The translations under genes and the position numbers were made by a program. From the NCBI RefSeq assembly GCF_000236905.1, contig NC_016523.1, positions 1-64,000 on the forward strand: 64,000 nt of DNA, given 5' to 3'. This DNA comes from Tetrapisispora phaffii CBS 4417. Taxonomy: Eukaryota; Ascomycota; Saccharomycetes; Saccharomycetales; Saccharomycetaceae. The notes beneath the pieces were generated by a model. The model was not told the DNA's origin, ran no database searches, and saw nothing but the letters and a program-made list of their open reading frames with translations. Below are positions 21,311 to 32,397 of this stretch, one piece after another; position 1 is the first letter of the stretch, and each line of letters opens with the position of its first letter.

Positions 21311-21964
21311 ATGCTTTCTCATGGTTTAAGGTTCAGCAGTAGATATAACGTGAATTTAAGAACAGTTAATGCTGCGAGGACTTTAAAAACAACAGGAATA
21401 CGACTGAATGATTTTGATACTGTTCATATCAGAAATACTAGTAAATATAGGCAGTTATTGATTGAGAGGGGTAAATTTAGCTCGCAACAGGCTGCTACTA
21501 TTGTAAATTTAATGTCAGATGCCATGAAGGGAGGTGTTAATCATGTCTCGCAAGATTTAGCCAAAAGAGAAAGACTAACGCAACTGACCTACCAACAAAG
21601 AGTCGATTTCGCTAAATTAAGAGATCAATTGTTGACCTCAGATCGAAGTGAATTCCACAACATTCAAAACGAGTATGAAAGCATACGAACGGACCTTGAG
21701 AAGTTAAGAAGTAAAATGAAACAAGAGATCACGAAAGCAAATGCAGGTTTTAAACTTGATCTGTCGTTAGAGAAAGGACGTGTAAGGGATGAGAGCAGTC
21801 ATCATGACTTGAAGATTAAAGAAATTGATACGAGAATTGATCAGGAAATAGTAAATATGAAAGTACAAATCGACTCAGTGAAGACGCAAGTCTTACAGTG
21901 GCTATTTGGTGTCTGCACAGGTACATTTGCATTGATGTTAGCATATGTCAGACTTATATCGTAG
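21311..21964 (+). CDS. FMP32: Mitochondrial Fmp32 (MCUR1/CCDC90 family)
   Basis: 217 residues, close to S. cerevisiae Fmp32. An Arg/Ser-rich N-terminus suits mitochondrial import. The conserved DUF1640 region begins FDTVHIRNTSKYRQLLIERGKFSSQQAATIV and continues into a long coiled coil (about residues 85-190) rich in Leu, Lys and Glu heptads. A single membrane span lies near the C-terminus (about 195-213, WLFGVCTGTFALMLAYV). The family includes human MCUR1/CCDC90B; the yeast member is linked to cytochrome c oxidase assembly. It is followed by SEC53 as on chromosome VI, with the 3' ends converging. Confidence 0.93.
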   Translation: MLSHGLRFSSRYNVNLRTVNAARTLKTTGIRLNDFDTVHIRNTSKYRQLLIERGKFSSQQAATIVNLMSDAMKGGVNHVSQDLAKRERLTQLTYQQRVDFAKLRDQLLTSDRSEFHNIQNEYESIRTDLEKLRSKMKQEITKANAGFKLDLSLEKGRVRDESSHHDLKIKEIDTRIDQEIVNMKVQIDSVKTQVLQWLFGVCTGTFALMLAYVRLIS

Positions 21965-22125
21965 ATATATATGTATACAACATAATAATAAACGGATTTA
22001 TAATATAACTATATGGATTAAAGGTCTACATATAAAACTTGAATTAGTATAAGTATATATATATGTGTGTTTATATATGATAATGGAAAGTTTTAGTTGT
22101 CAGTGGAAGACTAATTTGAAACACT

Positions 22126-22890
22126 CTATAAGTGGAAGATTTCATTTAAGATCTTAACGGTTTCTTCTGGGTTGGTGACAGAGTGACCGATAGTTCTTTT
22201 ATCTTCGTAGATTTCGTAATCATTACCACCCTTGAAGGTTTTGTCACCGAAGAAGTGAATTTCCTTGAAGTTGTCTGCTTGGACATGTTGTAGACAGTAA
22301 GTCTTGTCCCAACCAGTTGGGAAAACGTCGAAGGAGATTTGACCACCAATAGAGTAAGTTAAACCGTAGTCTGGGAATTCATCCTTTAAAGCTTGGACGA
22401 ATTTTTCTCTAACATTGTGTTGCTTGTCGTACTTTTCGTATTCATTTCTTTCTTCAGTGGAAGCATTTCTACCGATTGGAGAAACATTGATCATACCATT
22501 TCTAAATTCCACGAAGGTACCTCTTCTCTTTGGTAACTCTATGTTAGATAAGTATTTTAGAATGAAAACGACAAGTTTGTTGTATTTTTCTTCACCGATC
22601 CAGTTGATAAAGGATTGAGAAGCTAATTCCTTACCTAATCTGTAAGCAGTTAAACCATTCTCAGAGAAGGAATAGTCGAAGTCATCTAAGACAGTAGCAC
22701 CTAATTGTTCGACTTGCTTGGATAAATCAGAACCACCGACGAAACCAATTACAACCTTCTTTCTTAATTTTTGTAAAGTTTCCTTGACATTTGGAGTAAT
22801 GAATAATCTAGCTGGGGTTAAAGTACCGTCAACGTCAAATAAGACTAAAGTTTCTGGGTTTTCCTTGTATGCGAATTCAGCAGCAACCAT
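22126..22890 (-). CDS. SEC53: Phosphomannomutase Sec53
   Basis: 254 residues, the same length as S. cerevisiae Sec53. HAD-superfamily fold: the catalytic motif DVDGTLT (residues 19-25) supplies the nucleophile Asp and the acid/base Asp. The cap domain contains the substrate-binding [15 protein letters not shown] segment (near residue 127), and the late motif [18 protein letters not shown] (near residue 213) binds magnesium. It converts mannose-6-phosphate to mannose-1-phosphate, the precursor of GDP-mannose for N- and O-glycosylation and GPI anchors, in the cytosol. Codon use is strongly biased to preferred yeast codons, as expected of a highly expressed gene. Confidence 0.97.
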   Translation of the reverse strand: MVAAEFAYKENPETLVLFDVDGTLTPARLFITPNVKETLQKLRKKVVIGFVGGSDLSKQVEQLGATVLDDFDYSFSENGLTAYRLGKELASQSFINWIGEEKYNKLVVFILKYLSNIELPKRRGTFVEFRNGMINVSPIGRNASTEERNEYEKYDKQHNVREKFVQALKDEFPDYGLTYSIGGQISFDVFPTGWDKTYCLQHVQADNFKEIHFFGDKTFKGGNDYEIYEDKRTIGHSVTNPEETVKILNEIFHL

Positions 22891-23059
22891 TGTGTGTGTA
22901 GATATCTAATAGATAAGTTGATGTGTACTAAAAATCGATCAGTTCACAGTCAGAGAGATGAGTCTAAAAAGATAAGAATTAAGTAAAGAATAAAATACAA
23001 AAATCCATGTAACAAGGCTTGACATCGGAAAATTATTTAACTAACTGATATATTTATCT

Positions 23060-23093
<34 letters not shown>

Positions 23094-23919
23094 CTGAGAG
23101 TATCAAACAAGATGCTAAACAAAAGAACGAAAATATCCAACCAAAAAATCGATGGGTGAAATAACAAGATGATAAGAGAATGAGAAAACTAGAGAATTCA
23201 ATCAAGTTGGACAACACGTATGCTATCGAGACGACACGTATGCTATCGAGACGACACGTAAAGTCTCGAGAGTAAGAACATCTTGAATCTGTCTGTAGGC
23301 CACAAGTAATGAGCAACAGTTACGCCAAAAGTAGAAGCACCGATAGTTTGAAGTCTCGAGATGCTTGAGAGTTCAAAGCTTTATTGTTAAGTTACACGTA
23401 AAGAGTAAGAGCCAATTGCTGCGTACAGCAGGGACGTTGCGAAAGAGACACATGTTGTTTGAGGACGGGTCGATTGAAACGGTGGATTTTGTAAGAGTTT
23501 GCAGAGATTGAGCATCGGTTGACCGAGGACACTGGTACAACAGATGGATTAGGATATCTAATTCCCAAGACAGTGCTGCGTTTATAATGGTTGTTCCTCT
23601 CGTTGTCTCTGGTGGAAGGTTTGTGCAGATTCGAAGTTCGAATGAAAAAAGAAAAATTTTTCACTCAAAGCATTTCAAGAGATAGTTGCTTGCAAGAGTA
23701 ACTGAACGTAAACAATACAAAAGTTACTTGTCCTTCTTGGACGGGTCCTTTGGAGTCGTTTGAACTGTTCCAGTAGTAATACTATTACTACTGCACTCGA
23801 TACAGAGAATACTTTAAAATAAACTGAAAATAAATGTCGATTTAATATAACGAAATTATATAATATATACTTAGTTGTAAGCATATTAATAGTATGATAA
23901 ATTAACTAATATTATGAGT
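22891..23919. other. SEC53 promoter and RPL10 3' region
   Basis: About 1 kb between two minus-strand genes. It holds a TA/TG microsatellite (about 23060-23092), a 20-bp tandem repeat (23215-23260) and a GC-richer section at about 23400-23660. Short minus-strand frames at 23059-23316 and 23392-23664 have no recognisable content; I cannot support a gene or a snoRNA. Confidence 0.5.
23215..23260. repeat. 20-bp direct tandem repeat, 2.3 copies
   Basis: CACGTATGCTATCGAGACGA occurs at 23215-23234 and 23235-23254 and begins again (CACGTA). Related AGTCTCGAGA words occur at about 23262 and 23352, suggesting an older, decayed array in the SEC53 upstream region. Confidence 0.85.
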
Positions 23920-24585
23920 TTAAGCTTGGTTAGCGAAGTAAGCTGGGAATTCTCTCATGTTAGCTTCTAATGGACCCTTCTTGGATAAGAACTTAACGAA
24001 AGCACCGTCATCCTTAACTTCACCGGCCTCCATTCTCTTGACGTATTCAGCTCTGTCTAAAGAGGTGAAACCCCATTTCTTGGAGATAATGATCTTTTGT
24101 TGGCCTGGGAACTTGTATCTGGCTCTTCTTAACCCTTCAATGACAACGTCCTTGTTGCTGTCCTTGGTTCTGACAGAGAAGATAATTTGACCAATGTCAA
24201 CTCTGGCAGCTAAACCATGTGGCTTACCCCAAGCACCTCTCATACCTTGTTGCAATCTATCGGCACCAGCACAAGACAACATCTTGTTGATTCTTAAGAC
24301 GTGGAAAGGATGAACTCTGACTCTTAAATGGAAAGCATCTCTACCGGAGACCTTGGTCATGTACTTGTTAGCACAAATACGGGCGGCTTCTAAAGCTTCG
24401 GAAGATAATTGTTCCAATTCGTTGGAGACTAAATGAACACATAGAGGGAATTCTCCGACTGTGGCCTTCTTTTTACCTAAATCATAGATTCTGATCTTAG
24501 AGTCTGGGACAGCTCTGTTGTATCTAGACTTTGGGTAAGGCTTGTTCTTTTGGTATCTGTAACATCTAGCAGGTCTTCTAGCCAT
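23920..24585 (-). CDS. RPL10: Large-subunit ribosomal protein L10 (uL16)
   Basis: 221 residues, the length of yeast Rpl10 (uL16), matching it throughout from [20 protein letters not shown]. The conserved [20 protein letters not shown] segment contains the flexible loop near the peptidyl-transferase centre. Rpl10 is a late-joining 60S protein whose loading allows release of Nmd3. No intron. Codon use is extremely biased. The upstream region shared with the divergent BUD20 carries a Rap1 site and T-rich DNA typical of ribosomal-protein promoters. The neighbour pair RPL10-BUD20 is as on chromosome XII. Confidence 0.98.
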   Translation of the reverse strand: MARRPARCYRYQKNKPYPKSRYNRAVPDSKIRIYDLGKKKATVGEFPLCVHLVSNELEQLSSEALEAARICANKYMTKVSGRDAFHLRVRVHPFHVLRINKMLSCAGADRLQQGMRGAWGKPHGLAARVDIGQIIFSVRTKDSNKDVVIEGLRRARYKFPGQQKIIISKKWGFTSLDRAEYVKRMEAGEVKDDGAFVKFLSKKGPLEANMREFPAYFANQA

Positions 24586-24890
24586 TTTGAATGATTTAAT
24601 TACTAGAATGTACTGTTCTCTTTATGTGTTGAACAGAACGAGAATAACACAAGAAATGCCATTAAATAATGAATTTACAATAAATGACCGAGCCATAATT
24701 CAATGTTTTATACTACTAATTCTATTCTCTTTATATACAATCCTACAAATTTGTTCAATTAGTAAGCCACCTCTTCGGAAAGTGCGAGCACCATTCTTCC
24801 GCAAAAAATAAAAGACGACAACACGAAACGCATTAAAGTGCGTTTTTTGAAAAAAAATAAAAAAATAAAAAATGTTTTTTAGATTACTTT

Positions 24891-24908
24891 GAGGATGTGT
24901 GGGTGTGG
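24891..24908 (-). promoter_or_regulatory. Rap1 site upstream of RPL10
   Basis: On the RPL10 strand it reads CCACACCCACACATCCTC, an excellent match to the Rap1 consensus ACACCCAYACATY, about 310 bases upstream of the start. CAGTCACTT follows at 24918-24926. Confidence 0.75.
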
Positions 24909-24964
24909 AAATCATGGCAGTCACTTGGAAAGGTGTATTTGCTCACGTGATTTATATTTTATAG

Positions 24965-24997
24965 TGAAAAATTTTAGCTCATCTCATCTCATCTCAT
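24965..24997 (+). promoter_or_regulatory. RRPE and PAC-like elements upstream of BUD20
   Basis: TGAAAAATTTT (24965-24975) matches the ribosomal RNA processing element. It is followed at once by GCTCATC within a four-fold CTCAT run (to 24997), which resembles the reverse PAC motif CTCATCGC but lacks its final GC. This pair is characteristic of ribosome-biogenesis genes, fitting BUD20. Confidence 0.6.
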
Positions 24998-25128
24998 ATT
25001 AGTACTTAGTGCACTTGGTCAAGAGTAAGAACTATATAAGGTATCGGTATATGAGTATTCTCTTTTTTGATGGTGCTTGGTACTGTTCGCTGCAATAGAA
25101 CAGTAGCCATCGCTGACAGCAAGGAACA

Positions 25129-25629
25129 ATGGGTAGATATTCTGTGAAGAGATATAAAACCAAGAGAAGAACCAAGGATTTGGATTTGATATACAATGAG
25201 CTGACCTCAAAGGAGAAGATACACGGCTTGTTAAACCAGCCTATGGATGAAACCAAACCTGGTCTGGGTCAACACTACTGCATACACTGTGCTAAGTACA
25301 TGGAAACTGCCATCGCCCTGAAAACACATTTGAAGACAAAAGTTCATAAGAGGAGAGTTAAAGAATTAAAAGAGGTGCCATACACTCAAGAGGTTGCTAA
25401 TGCCGCAGCAGGAGTTGATTTGAATAAGTTTTTAAATAGAGTTGAACAGATTAAAACTAAGGTCGGTATTGAGAAAAATGATAACGAAGTCTTATTAAAA
25501 GATCATTTAACTGAAAAATTATCTAATATTAAATCAACTGAGCCAACTCTGCCTTGGGTCACCGAAGAAAACGTCGAACAACCTGTGGAGGCAACTAGCA
25601 GTACGCAAGATGAAATTAAGATGGATTAG
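25129..25629 (+). CDS. BUD20: Pre-60S shuttling factor Bud20
   Basis: 166 residues, the same length as S. cerevisiae Bud20. The basic N-terminus (MGRYSVKRYKTKRRTKDLD) resembles a nuclear-import signal. It is followed by a single C2H2 zinc finger at about residues 50-74 (C-x2-C in YCIHCAKY, then H-x5-H in THLKTKVH). The C-terminal third is acidic and low in complexity. Bud20 (human ZNF593 family) binds late pre-60S particles and assists their nuclear export. It is transcribed away from RPL10 across a promoter with RRPE/PAC-like signals. Confidence 0.95.
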   Translation: MGRYSVKRYKTKRRTKDLDLIYNELTSKEKIHGLLNQPMDETKPGLGQHYCIHCAKYMETAIALKTHLKTKVHKRRVKELKEVPYTQEVANAAAGVDLNKFLNRVEQIKTKVGIEKNDNEVLLKDHLTEKLSNIKSTEPTLPWVTEENVEQPVEATSSTQDEIKMD

Positions 25630-25743
25630 ATATATATATATAATAAATAATAGCAATAGAAAAGAAATAAGTAAGATAATTTAACATGCATGCATTTCAC
25701 CAAAACACAAAACATCAAAATTTCAAAGCTATCTCTATTCACA

Positions 25744-25746
<3 letters not shown>

Positions 25747-25778
<32 letters not shown>
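25747..25778. repeat. (TA)n microsatellite
   Basis: A run of about 16 TA dinucleotides between the converging 3' ends of BUD20 and OTU1. Confidence 0.9.
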
Positions 25779-25781
<3 letters not shown>

Positions 25782-25796
25782 ACATATCGTTATGGC

Positions 25797-26717
25797 TTAT
25801 TTGGCTTGTCCAAAATCGTAGTGGCCTGTTGCTTCAGCATGTTTTGCAACGTCTCGTTCACCAACTAAGATCCTTTGACATGTGTTGCACTTGATTCTAT
25901 CCTTGTGTGTGTTGAATGAGTATCCATTATCCTTCAGTTGTTTTGCGATAGACAACGCTCCCGATAACACTATGTTACTATTCAATTCTTCGTTCTTATC
26001 GAAAACAGTTTTTTTATTGCTTTCAATCTCCACTGAATCGTAATGCACACCGTTGAAGACAATCATTATAAACTTATCGTACTTATCCTCATTGAATTTG
26101 CTAATATCTTCTCCATCAATGTCCACAACGTAAATTGCAACCTCTAATTTCTCTGATAATATAGAAATCTCGATACCACCACCCCAGGAATCCTTTTTAA
26201 GAATCCAACTTGCATATTCTTTATTACTTTTCTCCAATATAGCACTGTTATAAAAATCAGGTTTCTTTAGAATTTCATCAGAAACTATCTTTCGAAGTTC
26301 TTGCGCTAACGTGATCTCCTTATACATGCAATAGGATATAGAATGGAATAGACAAGAGTTATCATCTGGAACCACATGCGTCTGTAAGACTTTTTCTCCT
26401 TCACCAGGTATCTCAACATATATCTGAGTTTCTTTCAATATTTTAGCAGGGGTTTCAGAAACAACCGATCCTGTCCCCTTGAACCCATCACTTTCAAGGA
26501 CTAAGCTTATCTTCTCACCAGAACTTATATTCAAATTATCTAGTTTCTGGCATAAATTCTCTTGATTCAATTCAACTTTAACAGGTGGATAACCGTATCT
26601 AATAGATATTATTTTACTCTCAATTGCCACTTTATTCACTAAATCTTGAAGAGTTGAGTCATTATCTAAAGTTAAAACTTCATTGAAGCCATTTTGACCA
26701 GTTATCTTTAATCTCAT
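25797..26717 (-). CDS. OTU1: Deubiquitinase Otu1
   Basis: 306 residues from the Met at 26717, which begins MRLKITGQ and aligns with the start of S. cerevisiae Otu1 (301). An upstream in-frame ATG at 26780 would add 21 residues and is less likely. Domains in order: an N-terminal UBX-like ubiquitin fold (about 1-85) that binds Cdc48; the OTU cysteine protease domain opening with DDNSCLFHSI (catalytic Cys near residue 122); and a C-terminal C2H2 finger (CNTCQRILVGERDVAKHAEATGH). Otu1 removes ubiquitin from Cdc48 clients. It converges on BUD20, and LAM5/6 follows, as expected from chromosome VI. Confidence 0.93.
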   Translation of the reverse strand: MRLKITGQNGFNEVLTLDNDSTLQDLVNKVAIESKIISIRYGYPPVKVELNQENLCQKLDNLNISSGEKISLVLESDGFKGTGSVVSETPAKILKETQIYVEIPGEGEKVLQTHVVPDDNSCLFHSISYCMYKEITLAQELRKIVSDEILKKPDFYNSAILEKSNKEYASWILKKDSWGGGIEISILSEKLEVAIYVVDIDGEDISKFNEDKYDKFIMIVFNGVHYDSVEIESNKKTVFDKNEELNSNIVLSGALSIAKQLKDNGYSFNTHKDRIKCNTCQRILVGERDVAKHAEATGHYDFGQAK

Positions 26718-27011
26718 TTTTTGTAGATGCGATTGTATGTTATGACACTTGAACTTATTCAATAACTGTTGAATAAACATTGGTAAATAATCATTGTTAG
26801 TCGTAATCTTGAACCTTTTAAATAAAGTTCATTTTAGCAAAGGGAGCGAACCTCGAAGGAAAAGTAAACGCCGGTATTTAAGGTACACGATGAGTCCCTC
26901 TCAAGAAGTAAAATATAAGAATGGATATGTTTGATTAGTTATATATGTATGTATGTGTATGTTTGTGTGTGTTTTTAAACAGATTTGACAATGGTTATCC
27001 TTTTCTTTATT

Positions 27012-29246
27012 TTATTCAGTACTCCAGTACGTCAAAACGATCTTTGTTATTATCCTCATGGATTCATTCAATTCGTCAACGGTCTTCTGGATAACATAGT
27101 TTTGGTATGTTTGAATTGAGCATAATAATGTGACACAACATAATAATATAATTATTATGTAATTATGAGTGTTACTTGCTTTATCTTCAAGTTTCTTACT
27201 ATTTGATTTTTCTCCGTTTCTGGCAGTTTGAGTAGAGACTGGTTTAGAATTATTTGATGGTTCAAGTATTTTTTGTATTTTTGAACTCTCTTTTATTTTA
27301 TACGTTGGATTATCAATTGAAATCTTCTTCTTCGGTGGAACTGACTTTGATTGAATTGTGTGCTTTCTGACATACTCCTGTATAAATGGAATCATTTCTT
27401 TATTCACAGAAATCTGGCCACTTTTGCAACTGGAGTCAATCATTCCTTTTATCCAACTGCTGCCGGTCCAGTCAACCCAATAAGATATTTTAAGAACACA
27501 TGTATTATCATCTCCCCAACTAAATTGGTACCTAGTTTTCATCGAAAAACTGTCTCCACTAGGAACATCAGGAGTGGTTGTTGTATTCAAGACATCAATA
27601 TGATCTGTGAAATCCATACGTAAAATAGTGTCTCTAGTAAAACATGTTGTCGATTTGGGCCCTATTGGATAATTCAAGGCTTTTGTATATTTGTACTCGC
27701 GATAGGTATTGCCATCTTCATCTATATTGTCTTCATATATGCCAAACCCTGAAAATTCTGTATTACTTTGAACTTTACCAAATTCTAGCCAGAAATTGTA
27801 ATTCAAATCAGAGAACATTAACTGGAAGACTAATCCGGGAGGAGAATTTAGAACTGTCTCTGATAACACATATTCATTTTTATGCAGTTTTTCTGAAGAA
27901 CCTGATGTTTTAGAATGAATAGCTGGCCCATTATATGAATATTTAGAATCTGGTTTTAAAATATAAATAGATTGGTTTGAATTATCTAAATCACATAAGC
28001 TATCCTCTGTACCAGTAACTTGGGCGTCAACATTGTCATAGTCAAACTCGATATCAGAGTCGTTATCATTTGTAAAATTCAATTCACTGGTAGAATAATC
28101 ATCGACAGATCTTATAGCATTTTGTATAAGTTCATCATTATTTTCTGAAATCTTTCTCTGGTTATGGAGATTTTCTCCAGAAGGACACTTATTATTGTGT
28201 GTTAATAGTAATGTGGGTGATAACGCCCTGTTAGCATGTTCTGTGTTATTTACTCCACTGTACAATATTGACTGACTCGAATGTGAATCATTTAACAAGG
28301 TATGCAAATCAGCAATCAATAAATTTGTCTTTTTTTGTTTACTGTTCTTTGAAGTTATTAATAAATCACCGTTAGTTGTCTTTACCACGATATTTGATTT
28401 CCCACTCAATTTAATTTTTAATACATCTGTAAACAACAATGTAAAGTTAAAATTTAACCCATTTAATGACTTAGAGTTGAATGACAGATGATGTGATGAA
28501 ATATAGAGATCGCCAAAATAAGTGACGTTTTTCTTTCCTAGTATATCTATAATAATTTTGAAGTTTTCAAAGGTATCTATCAATCTTTCATCTTCTGCAA
28601 TAGATTGAAATAAATTATGGAAAATCTTATCTCTTGTCGTTGATGCAAAATGTTGTTTCTCTGAAAATTTATCTAACGAATAATTTTGATCCATATCATG
28701 ATTTCCTTTTCCAAAGGCTAAACTTGTCATTACATTACCTAGAAATGAGTAATTACTGGCGTTTTGGTCGTTAGCATTGTTCGGATTGAAATCTAGAGAT
28801 TTATTTTGGCGATCATTCTTTTCTTTACTATCCAATTGATAAGAACCTTTATCCACGAATCCATTCACCAACTTCAATGCCTCATTATCATCTGAATAAG
28901 TTGCACCATTTTCTGATAAAGAGTTAATCTCAGAGACATGCGGGTCAGCAGGCAATGATTTCATTGAGATGTGATCTGAACCCATTCTCATCAAGGACCT
29001 TTTCGTAGTGAGCACATGTTGCGAATGCTTGGTTTGCAAAGTACCTCTACTACCTTTCGAACAGATCTCATCTACATCACTCATGTTCCCTGAATTTTCT
29101 CCACTACTCTCCTCATAACTTGGCCTGGTCGATATTTTTAGCACGGTTTCAGATGTACTATTAGCAATTGTAGAATTACTAGCATTCTTAATATCTTGTA
29201 ATCTATTATCATTGGCACTGTATTTATTCCACAATAACCTCGACAT
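27012..29246 (-). CDS. Lam5/Lam6-type sterol transfer protein at membrane contact sites
   Basis: 744 residues. A disordered Ser/Asn-rich N-terminus leads to a GRAM domain (about 215-310, VTYFGDLYISSHHLSFNS), an acidic linker, a VASt/StART-like domain (about 460-630, starting EYVLSETVLNSPPGLVFQLMF) and a C-terminal membrane anchor (about 698-718, YIIIILLCCVTLLCSI). This is the Ltc/Lam family that moves ergosterol between ER and other membranes at contact sites. S. cerevisiae has two duplicates, Lam5 (YFL042C) and Lam6/Ltc1 (YLR072W), each with one VASt domain. Both are positional candidates here, so I leave the symbol open. Confidence 0.9.
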   Translation of the reverse strand: MSRLLWNKYSANDNRLQDIKNASNSTIANSTSETVLKISTRPSYEESSGENSGNMSDVDEICSKGSRGTLQTKHSQHVLTTKRSLMRMGSDHISMKSLPADPHVSEINSLSENGATYSDDNEALKLVNGFVDKGSYQLDSKEKNDRQNKSLDFNPNNANDQNASNYSFLGNVMTSLAFGKGNHDMDQNYSLDKFSEKQHFASTTRDKIFHNLFQSIAEDERLIDTFENFKIIIDILGKKNVTYFGDLYISSHHLSFNSKSLNGLNFNFTLLFTDVLKIKLSGKSNIVVKTTNGDLLITSKNSKQKKTNLLIADLHTLLNDSHSSQSILYSGVNNTEHANRALSPTLLLTHNNKCPSGENLHNQRKISENNDELIQNAIRSVDDYSTSELNFTNDNDSDIEFDYDNVDAQVTGTEDSLCDLDNSNQSIYILKPDSKYSYNGPAIHSKTSGSSEKLHKNEYVLSETVLNSPPGLVFQLMFSDLNYNFWLEFGKVQSNTEFSGFGIYEDNIDEDGNTYREYKYTKALNYPIGPKSTTCFTRDTILRMDFTDHIDVLNTTTTPDVPSGDSFSMKTRYQFSWGDDNTCVLKISYWVDWTGSSWIKGMIDSSCKSGQISVNKEMIPFIQEYVRKHTIQSKSVPPKKKISIDNPTYKIKESSKIQKILEPSNNSKPVSTQTARNGEKSNSKKLEDKASNTHNYIIIILLCCVTLLCSIQTYQNYVIQKTVDELNESMRIITKIVLTYWSTE

Positions 29247-29993
29247 TGCAAAACAAGTATATTGATGCCTTTCTGTTATTATTCTGGATATGTCTCTTGA
29301 ACTTTTTAAGTAATTGGCTCCTTTATATAGATAATCTTCGAAATGTATTATAAGTAGAGATGATCAATTTGCGAATCTTAAACGAGCCCTAAAATTGATA
29401 CAAATTTTGAATAAGATAAAACTAGAACCAAGTACGAATGAAACATGATACTGTTCTGTCTTATTAGAATAATAGTTTAAAAAGAACTAATTGGCCTATC
29501 TAATAATGTTATGTTATATACTGTGTTTAAATCCCAAATCAGATAAGCAAACCCTTTTAAAAAGTAGATTATCTCTTGCATTTAAAGTACTCTCTTCGAT
29601 GGCTCTTCCAGGTTACAAAGATGGCAGAAAGAAATAAACCAGTTGCTAATATATATAAGAGGGTTTAACACTCCGTGGATTGGAGTGATTGTCTGAGGTA
29701 ACATCTCTTACTTTCGAATTGTAATATTTATTTAACAGACGTTAAAAGATATTCGCATTCTTTAAGTATGGCTTTCCGATTCCTCCGCATTTAAGATCTT
29801 TCGATATTGAAATTGTTGATAGTAAACTATAAGATATATAAAATGAGAACACAAGATTTATGGTGGTTCTTGCATTGGATACAGTCTAATTCTGAGTTGT
29901 TATATTAGTGAGAGAGGTAGATATAAGGGCTCGATTTGATTGTTTTGTCGTTGTTGTTTTTTTTAAATCCTTTATTGAGAGATTTTTTTGAAG
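29247..29993. other. Divergent LAM-MEF1 intergenic region
   Basis: About 750 bases, AT-rich. T-rich DNA directly precedes the MEF1 start. No RNA gene or clear factor site was recognised. Confidence 0.5.
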
Positions 29994-32264
29994 ATGTTAC
30001 TGATGCCTAGATTAGTGCCAGTGCAAAGGACAACGAGTTTCTTTAAACATATTCCTTCTATTTTGGTTAATTCTAACAGATCCTTTCATGCCTCCCAGTT
30101 AAGAAAAGCAGGTATAGATGAGGAAGAGTCGAAAGTGCTTACCACTATTCAATCTAGTTTGACTGATGCTGATAACGTGGCTTTGAATAAATTGAGAAAT
30201 ATTGGTATTTCTGCACATATAGATTCTGGTAAGACTACATTCACAGAACGTGTGTTGTATTATACTGGTAGAATTGATGCTATCCATGAAGTTCGTGGTA
30301 GAGATAGTGTTGGTGCTAAGATGGATTCTATGGACTTAGAGAGAGAAAAGGGCATTACCATCCAAAGTGCTGCAACTTACTGTTCCTGGGAGAAAGATGG
30401 TCAGAAATATCATTACAATTTAATTGATACACCAGGCCATATTGATTTCACTATTGAAGTGGAAAGGGCTTTGAGAGTGTTAGATGGTGCTGTCATGATT
30501 TTATGTGCAGTATCTGGTGTTCAATCTCAAACTGTCACCGTTGATAGGCAGATGAGAAGATACAACGTTCCTCGTATTACCTTCATTAATAAGATGGACC
30601 GTATGGGTGCCAATCCTTGGAGAGCTATTGAACAAATCAACAATAAATTAAAAATTTCAGCAGCTGCTATTCAAGTTCCAATTGGTTCTGAGTCAGAATT
30701 AAACGGTGTTGTTGATATTATTAATAGAGAAGCTTTGTATAATAAAGGTCCTCAAGGAGAAATTGTTGAAAAGGGACCGGTGCCAGATGAATTAAAGGAC
30801 TTAGTTGAAGAAAAAAGATCAATCTTGATTGAAAAATTAGCTGATGTAGACGATGAGATTGCCGAACTATTCATTGATGAACAAGAACCAACTGTCGAGC
30901 AAATCAAATCTGCTATCAGAAGAGCTACTACGGCTAGAACGTTTACACCTGTTTTAATGGGTACAGCTTTAGGAAATACTGGTATTCAACCTATGCTTAA
31001 TGCTATCGTCGATTATTTGCCAAATCCTTCTGAAGTTGTGAACACAGCATTGGACATCTCAAAAAACGAAACTAAAGTATCACTGATTCCTTCATTAAGT
31101 AAACCATTTGTTGGTTTAGCATTTAAATTAGAAGAAGGTAAATATGGTCAACTAACGTATATTCGTGTTTATCAAGGTAAATTGAGGAAAGGTAGTTACA
31201 TTTCAAATGTTAAGAATGGTAAAAAAATTAAGGTTGCCAGATTAGTGAGAATGCATTCTGACGAAATGGAAGATGTTGAAGAAGTTGGCCCAGGTGAGAT
31301 TTGCGCTACATTTGGTATTGACTGTTCTTCAGGTGACACATTTACTGATGGTTCATTACAATATTCCATGACATCCATGTATGTTCCAGATGCAGTTGTT
31401 TCCCTTTCGATCAAACCTAAGACAAAAGATTCAACTAACTTTTCAAAAGCGTTTAATCGTTTCCAGAAGGAAGATCCAACTTTTAGAGTAAAGTTTGATC
31501 CCGAATCAAAAGAAACTATCATTTCTGGTATGGGTGAACTTCATTTAGAAATTTATGTCGAAAGAATGAAAAGAGAATACAACGTTGAATGTGAAACAGG
31601 GAAACCACAAGTCTCTTACAGAGAATCTATTACAATGCCAGCTGATTTCGATTATGTTCATAAGAAACAATCCGGTGGTGCTGGTCAATATGGTAGAGTC
31701 ATTGGTACTTTATCAAATATTGAAGGTGAAACCAAAGAAAACATTTTTGAAACGGCTGTAGTCGGTGGTAAAATTTCAGAAAAATATTTAGCAGCATGTG
31801 GGAAAGGTTTTGAAGAGGCTTGTGAAAAAGGTCCTCTTACTGGTCACAGGGTCATCGGTGTGAAGATGTTAATCAATGATGGTGCCATTCATGCGGTTGA
31901 TTCTAATGAATTGTCATTCAAGACTGCCACCATGAGTGCATTTCGTGAATCCTTCTTGAGAGCAAATCCAGTTATTTTGGAACCAATAATGACTGTCACA
32001 GTTACCTGTCCTAATGAATTTCAAGGTAATGTGAATAGTTTATTAAATAAACTTCAAGCTGTTATTCAAGATACTGAAAATGGACACGATGAATTTACCA
32101 TCAAGGCTGAGTGTCCCTTAAGTACTATGTTTGGATTTGCTACTTCTTTAAGAGCATCTACTCAAGGGAAAGGTGAATTTTCTTTGGAGTTTAGTCATTA
32201 TTCTGCAACGCCTCCACACGTTCAAAAACAATTAATGGCCGAATACGCTAAAAAGCACAAATAA
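29994..32264 (+). CDS. MEF1: Mitochondrial elongation factor G1
   Basis: 756 residues from the ATG at 29994 (S. cerevisiae Mef1 is 761); the in-frame TTG two codons earlier is not used. The presequence is Arg/Ser-rich with no acidic residues for about 35 positions. The GTPase domain has all signatures: AHIDSGKTT (P-loop), DTPGH (G3) and NKMD (G4). Domains II-V follow, including the domain [13 protein letters not shown] block. Mef1 translocates mitochondrial ribosomes during organelle translation. It corresponds to YLR069C on chromosome XII, inserted here between chromosome VI-type genes. Confidence 0.96.
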   Translation: MLLMPRLVPVQRTTSFFKHIPSILVNSNRSFHASQLRKAGIDEEESKVLTTIQSSLTDADNVALNKLRNIGISAHIDSGKTTFTERVLYYTGRIDAIHEVRGRDSVGAKMDSMDLEREKGITIQSAATYCSWEKDGQKYHYNLIDTPGHIDFTIEVERALRVLDGAVMILCAVSGVQSQTVTVDRQMRRYNVPRITFINKMDRMGANPWRAIEQINNKLKISAAAIQVPIGSESELNGVVDIINREALYNKGPQGEIVEKGPVPDELKDLVEEKRSILIEKLADVDDEIAELFIDEQEPTVEQIKSAIRRATTARTFTPVLMGTALGNTGIQPMLNAIVDYLPNPSEVVNTALDISKNETKVSLIPSLSKPFVGLAFKLEEGKYGQLTYIRVYQGKLRKGSYISNVKNGKKIKVARLVRMHSDEMEDVEEVGPGEICATFGIDCSSGDTFTDGSLQYSMTSMYVPDAVVSLSIKPKTKDSTNFSKAFNRFQKEDPTFRVKFDPESKETIISGMGELHLEIYVERMKREYNVECETGKPQVSYRESITMPADFDYVHKKQSGGAGQYGRVIGTLSNIEGETKENIFETAVVGGKISEKYLAACGKGFEEACEKGPLTGHRVIGVKMLINDGAIHAVDSNELSFKTATMSAFRESFLRANPVILEPIMTVTVTCPNEFQGNVNSLLNKLQAVIQDTENGHDEFTIKAECPLSTMFGFATSLRASTQGKGEFSLEFSHYSATPPHVQKQLMAEYAKKHK

Positions 32265-32397
32265 GAAGATTGCTTTAATGATATTTAATCATGTGAGTTT
32301 ATATATTAATTCTTGTAAATAAACTATGTATATAACTAATCTAATTCAAAATCATTAGTACTGTAAAAAGTTCTCCATATTATTTTGCTTACAATTT

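Larger units (their letters stand above)
24586..25128. promoter_or_regulatory. Divergent RPL10-BUD20 promoter
   Basis: Going from RPL10 outward there is an A-rich tract on the plus strand (T-rich for RPL10, about 24848-24878), then a Rap1 site and a CAGTCACTT word, and near BUD20 the RRPE and PAC-like motifs. This combines a ribosomal-protein and a ribosome-biogenesis promoter in 540 bases. Confidence 0.65.

Noticed and set aside
23620..23645. TTCGAAGTTCGAAT resembling a tRNA B box
   Set aside because: No matching A box or cloverleaf around it; no tRNA was found anywhere in the window.
23392..23664. Possible gene or snoRNA between SEC53 and RPL10
   Set aside because: The frame has no recognised domain, and I could not find convincing C/D or H/ACA boxes.
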